From an uncultured Bdellovibrio sp. (GTDB taxonomy: Bacteria > Bdellovibrionota > Bdellovibrionia > Bdellovibrionales > Bdellovibrionaceae), in assembly GCA_946480995.1 (NCBI GenBank), contig CAMLMF010000155.1:1-6400 (forward strand): 6,400 nt of DNA, written 5' to 3'. Shown piece by piece: positions 1 to 5,956 of this stretch (positions are counted from its first letter, which is position 1; every line of letters begins with the position of its first letter). Both the position numbers and the translations under genes were made by a program. Under the pieces are notes generated by a model. That model worked only from the letters and a program-made list of their open reading frames with translations. It was not told the DNA's origin and made no database searches.

Positions 1-2364
1 TGCATCCGCTGTCTCCCAAAAAGTTTGCACGTCTTTAAGGATTTGTTGCGACACTAATTCTTGCGGTGATTTTTCAAACCAGCCGTCCGGCATTGATTCC
101 GAATAGCTCGATTGCAAGAACCGGCCATCTAACATCACGATCAAGCCACGGTCGGTTTCAGAGCGAATAACTCGTCCTGCGGATTGCACGGCTTTCGCCA
201 TCGCCGGATACACATAGGCATAGTTAAAGGCATTGTCTTTGCCATACGATGTTTCATAATATTTGCGAATCTGTTCGCGTTCAAAATCAAAGTTCGGTAA
301 AGCTGGGCCCACGACAAAGGCGCCGATCAGCATATTGCCGGGAAAGTCGACGCCCTCTGAAAAAACGCCGCCTTGAACGCCTAATAAAAGAATATTTTTA
401 TCCGCAGCTTTCATTTCACCAAGGTATTCTTGAATCTGCGTTTGCTTCATCTCTCGCTCTTGAGTCAAGACTGTGTAGCCGGGTAAGGTTAAAGCAGTCT
501 GCACTTGGCGCATAAATTCAAAACTGGGGAACAGAGCAATGTAGTTGCCGGACTTTAAAGAAGTCACGCGTGCGATGATTTCAGCAATCTTTTTGCCACT
601 GGCTTCGCGGTCTGCAAACTTCGTTGAAACTTGTGGAATGATTAAAAGTTTGCGGTTGTCTTTTTTAAATGGGGATTGGAATTCCAGTTTTAACGTATTT
701 TTCGGAAACCCCAGTAAAGTTTCATAATAGTCAAAGGGCTTTAGTGTCGCTGAAAACGCGACGATGTTTTTAAATTCTTCATAGGCCAGTGATAAATGTT
801 CCGCAGCATCACAGCAGGTGATCTTTAGCATCTCTAAAGAATTTTGGCGTTGATAAGTTTGAAAGAACTCTTTGCCTGAATGACTAAGGGCTGCGACAAA
901 GTCCGACCACATGTTCATAAATCTTAGCAGTGGATCTTGGGGTAAGATTTCAGCATCTGACTCTAAGTATTCCGTCGTCAGATCGCGAATGTCTTTTTCG
1001 ATCTCTAAAAAAGGATCTAAATCGATATCGATAATTTTTGAATAACCTTCCTTGCCATAGGACTGAATCAAACGGCGGGCTCTTTGCGCCACAACGGGGG
1101 CCGAGAATGAAAACGAGCTAGGAAGTTTGATAAAGTCTTTTTCTAGCATCCCAAGACTTTGTGTGGAAATGCTCGGCGAAAAGTAATCCTGCGCGCGCGA
1201 AGGCAAATTGTGGGCTTCATCAATCGCAAGGTTGGGCTTTTCTGAAGGCTCTAAGAGTGGAGCCGCTAAGCGGCCAATCAAGCTTCGGGGTGCAAAAACA
1301 TAATTGTAATCGGCAATCACCACATCCGCGCGTTCGATGGCTTCCACGGATAATTCAAACGGGCAGACTTGGAACTCTTCGCCCATACTTTGCAGTTTTT
1401 CGCGGCTAAGATTTTTTAGCTTACCAAGTTTGTTCACTAAGTCGTTTTCTGCGACCTTCTTGTAATAGTCTTTGGCGTATTCACAATAACGAGGATTGCA
1501 CAAAGGTTCTGCCTTTAGGCACATCTTGCTTTTTGCATTGATGGTTAAAGCACGTAATTTTGAACCTTGTTCTTGCATCATCTCGACGGCTTCTTCAGCG
1601 ACTTGATGTTGCGAGTTTTTAGGGGTGACGTACACGACCTTTTGGCCACGGGGTAAGGCTTCTTTTAGCGACGGAAATAAAATGCCCACGGTTTTGCCTA
1701 AACCTGTCGGGGCTTGCAGCATTAACGGAATACCTTTGCTAAAGTTTTCTTCTATCGTTGCAACCAGTTCTTTTTGTCCTGGGCGTGGCGAAGAAAACGG
1801 AAATTGCATTTCAGCCGCAATTTTTTGGCGACGTTTGAAGGTTTTCTCTTTTTGTTCTGTTTCTTTTTCGAGTTCTGCTAAACGCAAAGTCAGCCAGTGT
1901 TCATAGGAATCCACATCCAGAACGAAATCAATATCGCGGGTTTTAAAGTTACGTGCGGATACCAGGTGTAAACGTAAAACAGGAATTTCGCCGGTTTCTT
2001 TATAATGAAAATATCCATAAGTGCGCAATTGCCAGAAATACGGATGGTCGGTGTCGCTTTCAAGTTTGCGCAAAAGATCATCGACATCAAAAGCAGATTT
2101 AATTTCTTCAATCATCAATGGCTGTGGGATAAAGCCATCGACTCGCCCCGAGATTTCAAATTTATAGGGACCTTGGGTAAATTCTCCGCTGATTTTCTTT
2201 TCAGCGACATATCCGGGAACTGTCTTAAGGCGTTGACGTTGAATCGTCTGATGGATTTCCTGACCACTGGTCGGTGGCGTGCCATAACCAGAATGCGTTT
2301 CGATACTTCCCGTACGGGGACACGGAAGGCCAAATTCTCGAACGCTTAGGGGGATTGTTCTCAT
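1..2364 (-). CDS. PD-(D/E)XK nuclease fused to XPD/DinG-family Fe-S helicase (3' end truncated by window)
   Basis: An open frame of 788 codons reads from ATG at 2364 to the window edge without a stop. The N-terminal ~130 residues look like a RecB-type nuclease: G34-x3-H38, D76 in GRVDG, E87-x-K89 in EEIKS, and Q112 followed by Y116. The helicase follows: Walker A APTGLGKT at 218-225, four cysteines C282/C289/C294/C334 spaced as in the XPD iron-sulfur cluster, DEAH at 382-385, FSATL near 538, motif V GGVFSEGVDFPG from 665, and motif VI Q727-x2-GR-x2-R734. XPD/DinG helicases unwind DNA 5'-3' and need the cluster; the nuclease probably cuts the unwound strand (inference). It is not the DinG form with an exonuclease-type N-terminus, since these motifs are PD-(D/E)XK. 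The chosen ATG retains the SVREF segment typical of nuclease-helicases of this layout; upstream AGGA lies 11 nt away, a weak ribosome site. All key residues are present, so it should be active. Confidence 0.9.
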   Translation of the reverse strand, partial: MRTIPLSVREFGLPCPRTGSIETHSGYGTPPTSGQEIHQTIQRQRLKTVPGYVAEKKISGEFTQGPYKFEISGRVDGFIPQPLMIEEIKSAFDVDDLLRKLESDTDHPYFWQLRTYGYFHYKETGEIPVLRLHLVSARNFKTRDIDFVLDVDSYEHWLTLRLAELEKETEQKEKTFKRRQKIAAEMQFPFSSPRPGQKELVATIEENFSKGIPLMLQAPTGLGKTVGILFPSLKEALPRGQKVVYVTPKNSQHQVAEEAVEMMQEQGSKLRALTINAKSKMCLKAEPLCNPRYCEYAKDYYKKVAENDLVNKLGKLKNLSREKLQSMGEEFQVCPFELSVEAIERADVVIADYNYVFAPRSLIGRLAAPLLEPSEKPNLAIDEAHNLPSRAQDYFSPSISTQSLGMLEKDFIKLPSSFSFSAPVVAQRARRLIQSYGKEGYSKIIDIDLDPFLEIEKDIRDLTTEYLESDAEILPQDPLLRFMNMWSDFVAALSHSGKEFFQTYQRQNSLEMLKITCCDAAEHLSLAYEEFKNIVAFSATLKPFDYYETLLGFPKNTLKLEFQSPFKKDNRKLLIIPQVSTKFADREASGKKIAEIIARVTSLKSGNYIALFPSFEFMRQVQTALTLPGYTVLTQEREMKQTQIQEYLGEMKAADKNILLLGVQGGVFSEGVDFPGNMLIGAFVVGPALPNFDFEREQIRKYYETSYGKDNAFNYAYVYPAMAKAVQSAGRVIRSETDRGLIVMLDGRFLQSSYSESMPDGWFEKSPQELVSQQILKDVQTFWETADA

Positions 2365-2489
2365 CCCGATAAGATTCCTAGATCCCTTGGAAAAAAGCGA
2401 CCATTTAGACGTCAAAGCGGCTCTGCGTCGGGGGTTTAGTCAGTTTTGTTGCTTCCATATTGTGCATTCGCCTTTCAGTAACATGGAGC

Positions 2490-2517
2490 TGGACAACATT
2501 TTCGAAAGTGCTAACCT
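2490..2517 (+). promoter_or_regulatory. Possible promoter of the zinc-finger histone gene
   Basis: TGGACA at 2490-2495 and TAACCT at 2512-2517 are separated by 16 bp. They would start a transcript near 2524, just ahead of the AGGGAG ribosome site at 2529-2534, which lies 5 nt before the ATG. Each box is only a partial match to the housekeeping consensus. The rest of the 175-bp spacer (2365-2539) must also hold the promoter of the divergent nuclease-helicase; I see only an isolated TTGACG on the minus strand, with no convincing -10 partner. Confidence 0.3.
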
Positions 2518-2539
2518 TTAAGTCTTATAGGGAGCCTTC

Positions 2540-3034
2540 ATGGAAAACACAGAAGTAAACGTTTGGAAGAAATGCAGCACTTGTAAAAAGCCCATCAACT
2601 TTGCTGCAAGATATTACGTTTGCAGTGTTTCTACGTGTAATGGCGAGCGCACAGGTTATGTATTTTGCAGTGTTTCGTGCTTTGATGCACACTTGCCGGG
2701 GGCACGGCATCGTCAAGCAGGTGCGATCGAAAAGATGGCACCTAAGAGTGCGGATGCAGGACCTTCACGTACGTTGATCAAGCCTGCACCTGCTGCGGGT
2801 GCATCTGCCAATACAACTTCGGCGAGTGCTGGCAAAGTTCCACGGGATATTTTAATTATTGCTTCTCGTCTTAAAGAGTACGTAACCGCACGGGCTGATT
2901 ACAACACGTCAGCATCGGTGATGGATGTGTTATCCGATCACGTCCGCGTGATCACGGATCGCGCGATTGATAACGCTAGGGCCGAGGGACGTAAGACGGT
3001 TTTGGATCGTGATTTTGATTTTTTAAAGAAATAA
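2540..3034 (+). CDS. Zinc-finger protein with C-terminal histone fold (bacterial histone variant)
   Basis: This 164-residue protein has three parts. Residues 9-58 carry C12-x2-C15, C28-x4-C33, C43-x3-C47, H51 and H57, eight ligands in the order of a HIT/ZZ-like cross-brace zinc finger. Residues about 60-100 are an Ala/Pro/Ser-rich, probably disordered linker. Residues about 102-164 read as a histone fold: a short first helix (ILIIASRLKEYV), a long central helix (about 125-150), then GRKTVLDRDFDFL, closely like the archaeal GRKT-x-x-x-D-[IF] loop 2/helix 3. Such folds dimerise and bind DNA; the zinc finger may bind protein, DNA or another subunit (inference). Prokaryotic histone variants with an N-terminal zinc finger have, to my memory, been described as a class. 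ATG 2540 has a good ribosome site (AGGGAG, 5 nt spacing). The gene is divergent from the nuclease-helicase and converges on the next gene. A general nucleoid role versus a locus-specific one cannot be decided from sequence. Confidence 0.85.
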   Translation: MENTEVNVWKKCSTCKKPINFAARYYVCSVSTCNGERTGYVFCSVSCFDAHLPGARHRQAGAIEKMAPKSADAGPSRTLIKPAPAAGASANTTSASAGKVPRDILIIASRLKEYVTARADYNTSASVMDVLSDHVRVITDRAIDNARAEGRKTVLDRDFDFLKK

Positions 3035-3514
3035 GATAGACGAACACGTTCTGACTTCGCGGTGAGGTTCACGCTTTAAAGCATGATATAAACGGTCCGG
3101 GGAAATCCCTAAGCCCGCTCGCGTAGTCATCTGCGAGGGCGGAATATCTAAGATCTGTGCGACCATTTTGGAACAATAAGTTGTTTTGTTATTGCTCCAC
3201 TCATCGGTGGTCGAGAATGTCTTTCCCATCTCGATTATATATTTTCCTGAGGGGATATCACGATCCAATTCAATGACCGAATACAAGTGGCCTAAGCTAT
3301 GCACATCATTCACTTCACGGACGCCCTCGAACGGATGGGCATCAAGCCATCTGTCGCCATACTGAATAGCTACGTGATAAAGCCTTCCTCCGGCTTCTAA
3401 GCTTAAATATTGTCCGTCCTGGGCATTCAATTCAAAAAAGGCGACCTTCACCTTGGCATCGGCAAAGTGACAGGTGAATGTTATAAAAAGAGTCAATATC
3501 AGAGCAATCTTCAT
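3023..3514 (-). CDS. Secreted permuted NlpC/P60-like (YaeF/YiiX-type) cysteine hydrolase
   Basis: The protein has 163 residues. Residues 1-20 form a signal peptide (MK, hydrophobic stretch, ADA before K21), so the mature form goes to the periplasm or outside. The mature part has a His-first, Cys-last order: H47 in LYHVAIQYGDRWLDAHP, then C114 in TTYCSKMVAQIL at the start of a helix. That order is the hallmark of circularly permuted papain-like NlpC/P60 proteins, which cut or transfer acyl or peptide bonds, often in cell-wall peptides or lipids. H60 or E63 could be the third polar residue. Family assignment rests on these two motifs and on length, and the substrate is unknown; in a predator, self or prey wall remodelling is an obvious guess. 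ATG 3514 gives a proper signal peptide, though the ribosome site is poor (CAGG directly upstream). The last codons overlap the end of the convergent histone gene by 12 bp. Confidence 0.6.
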   Translation of the reverse strand: MKIALILTLFITFTCHFADAKVKVAFFELNAQDGQYLSLEAGGRLYHVAIQYGDRWLDAHPFEGVREVNDVHSLGHLYSVIELDRDIPSGKYIIEMGKTFSTTDEWSNNKTTYCSKMVAQILDIPPSQMTTRAGLGISPDRLYHALKREPHREVRTCSSILFL

Positions 3515-3527
3515 CCTGGAGGATCTA

Positions 3528-3725
3528 GTGCAAAAGGTGTGTTCCTATGGGGATCACTATATTGCTTATGAGGACTTGAAAATGTCCATTGAGGCAAAAA
3601 TTGTCGCGGGAGCCGGGCGTGAATTTAAAGCTTTAAAGGCGAAACAAGTCCACAGTCATCGCATAGACATTTTCCTCTTTCGAGGGGCCAATAAGTTTTC
3701 GCGCGTTTTCGATTGCCTTGGCTAA
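3528..3725 (+). CDS. Doubtful small ORF with GTG start
   Basis: A 65-codon frame starts at GTG 3528 behind a perfect GGAGGA (3518-3523, 5 nt from GGAGG to the start) and ends in TAA at 3723-3725. The first 105 bp lie in the otherwise gene-free gap, and the last 93 bp run antisense over the 3' end of the TIGR02147 gene. I recognise no motif, third codon positions show no clear preference, and a promoter would have to lie inside the divergent hydrolase gene. The ribosome site is the only positive evidence. It is most likely chance, or a remnant of something larger. Confidence 0.2.
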   Translation: MQKVCSYGDHYIAYEDLKMSIEAKIVAGAGREFKALKAKQVHSHRIDIFLFRGANKFSRVFDCLG

Positions 3726-4439
3726 AATTTCTTTGATGGTTTCGAAATCTGCTTCTGAAATCGCAATGACGTTAGAGTAGTGCAAATTTTCCGGCAGATT
3801 TTTTTCTACGGCTTGCAAGGATTGGCTGCGCCAGTTGATGTGGTGTAAACGAATAAAATCCGAAGAACGGCCTAAGAAGATACTTTTCTTTGTAAATTTA
3901 TAACCGCCGCGATGATTTTGCACTAAGCCGATTTCTAATAAGAAATCGATCACCTCCGCCACCAGCGGCACTGGCAAGTGAAACTTCTCAGCAATTTTTT
4001 GTGCAGTTTGCAATTCCGGAACAGCCAAGGCGACATGGATGGCTGAATAAAACCAGGCGCTATAATATTTCAACTTTGCGCTTTCCGGAATTTCTTCGGT
4101 GTCGCTGAGGCGCTGTTTAAGATCAAAGCGCGACTTTTGAATTTCGTTGATCTGTTGTCGAAAAATATCTTTAAGATCTTCTGTCCCGGCGCGGGCAAGC
4201 TCAACCAGCAAAATAAAATATCGTGCCTCTATTGGTGTGTGTTGAAAGAAAGTGCTTAAGCGACTGGCTTGCTCTAGGGTGAAGTCGGGATGACCATTTA
4301 ATACTTGTGATAAGTAGGATGGTTGGCACAGGATGTGTTCGGCAATACGCAGTTTCAAACCCCGAGTCGGCTCTTCGCTTTCGATGCGCTCCTTTACGTA
4401 GGTCTTATAGCTATTATACTCAAAAATGCTCGATTTCAT
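3633..4439 (-). CDS. TIGR02147 family protein, full length (putative transcriptional regulator)
   Basis: At 268 residues this has the usual family length. The start IFEYNSYKTYVKERI matches the family's opening (aromatic-x-Y-x-x-Y-x-x-[FYL]). Residues about 28-61 form a Cro/C1-like helix-turn-helix (RIAEHILCQPSYLSQVLNG). Residues 125-135 carry the signature YYSAWFYSAIH, and 143-183 form a winged helix (AQKIAEKFHLP ... IDFLLEIGLV). The end is the small C-terminal domain with SEADFETIKEIL and the closing VYAMTVDLFRL. The family is expanded in Bdellovibrio and Fibrobacter and is taken to be DNA-binding; target genes are generally unknown. The gene begins 28 bp after the stop of the secreted HExxR protein, so the two are probably one transcript and may be functionally linked. 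No strong ribosome site is visible (only CTGG upstream), which suggests translational coupling or low expression. A perfect 14-bp palindrome (3624-3637) spans its stop codon. Confidence 0.9.
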   Translation of the reverse strand: MKSSIFEYNSYKTYVKERIESEEPTRGLKLRIAEHILCQPSYLSQVLNGHPDFTLEQASRLSTFFQHTPIEARYFILLVELARAGTEDLKDIFRQQINEIQKSRFDLKQRLSDTEEIPESAKLKYYSAWFYSAIHVALAVPELQTAQKIAEKFHLPVPLVAEVIDFLLEIGLVQNHRGGYKFTKKSIFLGRSSDFIRLHHINWRSQSLQAVEKNLPENLHYSNVIAISEADFETIKEILAKAIENARKLIGPSKEENVYAMTVDLFRL

Positions 4440-4467
4440 TTTGGGCCAGCTTTATTTCAAAATTAAC

Positions 4468-5241
4468 TTAGAATCTTAATTTTGCAGTCGTGCACTCTTG
4501 TAAAACCTCGGAATAAGTTCCAAAGGTCTCCTCAGCGTGCTCTTTTTTGTTATTTAAGATAAGTTGGATATAGCGGCTAAGAGCAGGTTTGGGTTCGCAC
4601 CAGACAAGCAATGCGGTGGCTTGTTGCAGAACTTCCTCGTCAAAATCTCTTTTTAGGCCGATCTGAAGATGACGAATGCTTTCGTGTATAATTAATCCCA
4701 CCTGACTCTTTAGACCCATTTTGTTCCATAAAGAACGAGAGATGTTTACCTGATAACGATCGCGGAAATAGTAAGCTGCAAGTCTCAGGTCGTAGGATGG
4801 ATCCGAAGGTTTCGTTCTTCCATTTGAAAGACAAACAGGTTCTTCTGTGAAAAACCATGTCGTGGGGCTGGTGACGCCAAAGTCCAGAGATGGAGAAAAT
4901 ATCACATTTGGATCCGCTTGACGCCATCTGCCTATGATGTTGAAGGCATGCGTGAAGGCGATGTTCGGGGTTGAGATGATTCCGTCGTAGCGGTTATAGA
5001 AAATGGCTCTTGGGGTCTCGATAAACGAGGAGTCCTCGGGGCGTGAGTCGCGAAAGTTTCGATCAATATGCAGAAAATCCAGCAAGGTGGCGGTGTTGTT
5101 TTCCAAAAGGATAGTCCCGCCGCCGCCACTTTCGACGCCACGACCAAACTTGTAAGGTTGACAACCAGGTTCAGCGTGAGCCGCAGGGGAAAGTGCGCAA
5201 CAAAGAACGAACGCGAAAAGGAATATTTTTGCCTGATTCAT
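4468..5241 (-). CDS. Secreted protein with HExxR motif and Gly-rich N-terminus, function unknown
   Basis: This 257-residue protein begins with a clear signal peptide (1-23, ending AHA before E24). The mature part opens with C27 and then ESGGGGTILLEN (37-48) and TLLDF, a Gly-rich opening I associate with paralogous exported proteins of Bdellovibrio relatives. Near the C-terminus a helix reads VGLIIHESIRHL, with H186, E187, R190 and H191. It resembles the zincin HExxH helix but has Arg at the second ligand position; H191 is shifted by one. Four cysteines (C27, C137, C215, C250) could form two disulfides. I do not recognise a named family; a diverged or inactive metallopeptidase-like fold is possible but unproven. 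The start is well supported by AGGAGGG (minus strand, 5246-5252) four nucleotides from the ATG. The gene leads a probable two-gene unit with the TIGR02147 regulator. Confidence 0.75.
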   Translation of the reverse strand: MNQAKIFLFAFVLCCALSPAAHAEPGCQPYKFGRGVESGGGGTILLENNTATLLDFLHIDRNFRDSRPEDSSFIETPRAIFYNRYDGIISTPNIAFTHAFNIIGRWRQADPNVIFSPSLDFGVTSPTTWFFTEEPVCLSNGRTKPSDPSYDLRLAAYYFRDRYQVNISRSLWNKMGLKSQVGLIIHESIRHLQIGLKRDFDEEVLQQATALLVWCEPKPALSRYIQLILNNKKEHAEETFGTYSEVLQECTTAKLRF

Positions 5242-5245
5242 GCAA

Positions 5246-5252
5246 CCCTCCT
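5246..5252 (-). promoter_or_regulatory. Strong ribosome-binding site of the secreted HExxR protein
   Basis: Read on the minus strand, the sequence is AGGAGGG followed by TTGC and ATG at 5241. It is a near-perfect anti-16S match and fixes the start. It suggests this protein is made at a much higher rate than the regulator encoded after it, which lacks such a site. Confidence 0.8.
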
Positions 5253-5296
5253 GGATGCGCGGGAATGTCTCTTTTCAGTGGGAAAATTTCAAGACA

Positions 5297-5312
5297 TTTA
5301 TTTATAAATAAA
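5297..5312. promoter_or_regulatory. 16-bp perfect palindrome in the divergent promoter region
   Basis: TTTATTTA is followed directly by its reverse complement TAAATAAA, with no spacer. It lies in the AT-rich part of the 171-bp gap between the minus-strand secreted protein and the plus-strand short TIGR02147-like gene, 56 bp from the first start and about 100 bp from the second. It contains TATAAA on both strands, so it could be a -10 region for either gene, an operator for a dimeric regulator, or both. I find no well-spaced -35 box for either direction, so promoter assignment stays open. Confidence 0.35.
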
Positions 5313-5412
5313 GTCGGCAAGTCGAAATTAATTTTAAAAATCTAAAGTAATGCGAGCTAAGGTCCTAAAATTTCTAATTGGGAAGTGTTCTGTTTTCCAA
5401 GAAGGAGAGTTG

Positions 5413-5922
5413 ATGAATTCCTGGCAGTACGTGTTGAAGTTCGAAATCCGCGAATTCTTAAGGTTTCTGATGGCAAAGAAGAAGCTGCGTAATTCACGAT
5501 TCTCGCAACGCGCCTTTGCCGCTCACATCGGTCTGACGCCAACGACTTTTAACGAAATTCTTATGGGTAAGCGCAAGCTCAGTCGTAAGAGTGTTACTAA
5601 AATAGTGGCAGCTGTCGAACAAGACAAAGACTTTGAGGAATACTTTAACGAATACGTTCAAGGTCCTTCGACTTCAGCCGGATCTTCTAAAAAAATAGAA
5701 TTAAAAGACGGCGCATTTGCGCAACTCTTGGAGCTTTCCGACATCGCCCGTAAGACGGACACCAAGGATCCCATTTTTTGCACATTGGTCGTCGCCACCA
5801 ACCAAGTCGATTTTGAACTTTTGCGCACCAAAATTCTTAATGTCGTCAAAGCAGAATGCCAGTTCCAGGATGTTTATGAACTGAGCTTTAGCTGCGTGAA
5901 TTCTTCCTGCCAGGTTCTTTAG
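5413..5922 (+). CDS. Short TIGR02147-like protein lacking the central winged helix
   Basis: A 169-residue protein. Residues 4-82 match the N-terminal part of the TIGR02147 family: RFSQRAFAAHIGLTPTTFNEIL (29-50), then GKRKLSRKSVTKI, a typical Cro/C1-like helix-turn-helix followed by EEYFNEYV. A Ser/Gly-rich linker (84-94) leads to a small C-terminal domain (about 97-169) whose VATNQVDFELLRTKIL and DVYELSF parallel SEADFETIKEIL and VYAMTVDLF in the neighbouring full-length paralog. The roughly 100 central residues, including the winged helix, are missing. It could be a DNA-binding regulator or a dimerising antagonist of full-length paralogs (inference). The start at 5413 is preferred over an in-frame ATG at 5350 because GGAG (5404-5407) sits 5 nt upstream of 5413 and would otherwise be inside the coding region. 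The gene is divergent from the secreted protein gene and followed by a UUCG hairpin. Confidence 0.8.
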   Translation: MNSWQYVLKFEIREFLRFLMAKKKLRNSRFSQRAFAAHIGLTPTTFNEILMGKRKLSRKSVTKIVAAVEQDKDFEEYFNEYVQGPSTSAGSSKKIELKDGAFAQLLELSDIARKTDTKDPIFCTLVVATNQVDFELLRTKILNVVKAECQFQDVYELSFSCVNSSCQVL

Positions 5923-5938
5923 GCTTCCTTCGGGGAGC
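5923..5938 (+). terminator. UUCG-capped hairpin just after the short TIGR02147-like gene
   Basis: GCTTCC pairs with GGGAGC (one G-T pair) around a TTCG loop closed by C-G, an exceptionally stable RNA tetraloop. It begins one base after the stop codon. No T-run follows, so it may be an imperfect or factor-assisted terminator or an mRNA 3'-end stabiliser. Confidence 0.4.
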
Positions 5939-5956
5939 TGGCTTAAAGGAGGGATT

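Noticed and set aside
249..2349. Several plus-strand frames (near 249, 545, 1161, 1625, 2005) and minus-strand frames near 1890 and 2115.
   Set aside because: They are shadows of the nuclease-helicase, whose motifs run unbroken through the whole stretch.
2936..2953. GATCACG / CGTGATC inverted repeat with a 4-bp loop.
   Set aside because: It lies in the middle of the histone-fold coding region, encodes ordinary helix residues, and has no regulatory context.
3042..3051. GAAC-AC-GTTC resembling an SOS box.
   Set aside because: The spacing is 2 rather than the 4 of CGAAC-N4-GTTCG boxes, and it sits inside the 3' end of a gene. I also looked for TTAC-N3-GTAA, the form I recall for Bdellovibrio LexA, in front of both helicases and found none.
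3624..3637. Perfect 14-bp palindrome over the stop of the full-length TIGR02147 gene.
   Set aside because: It is mostly A/T with a weak stem and no T-run in the minus direction, so I do not call a terminator; it is probably chance.
4640..5307. Alternative frames over the secreted HExxR gene, including a plus-strand one at 5068-5307.
   Set aside because: The signal peptide, strong ribosome site and full-length frame support only the minus-strand 4468-5241 gene.
5350..5412. An upstream in-frame ATG that would add 21 residues to the short TIGR02147-like protein.
   Set aside because: The extension contains the GGAG ribosome site of ATG 5413, has no site of its own, and precedes the point where family similarity begins.
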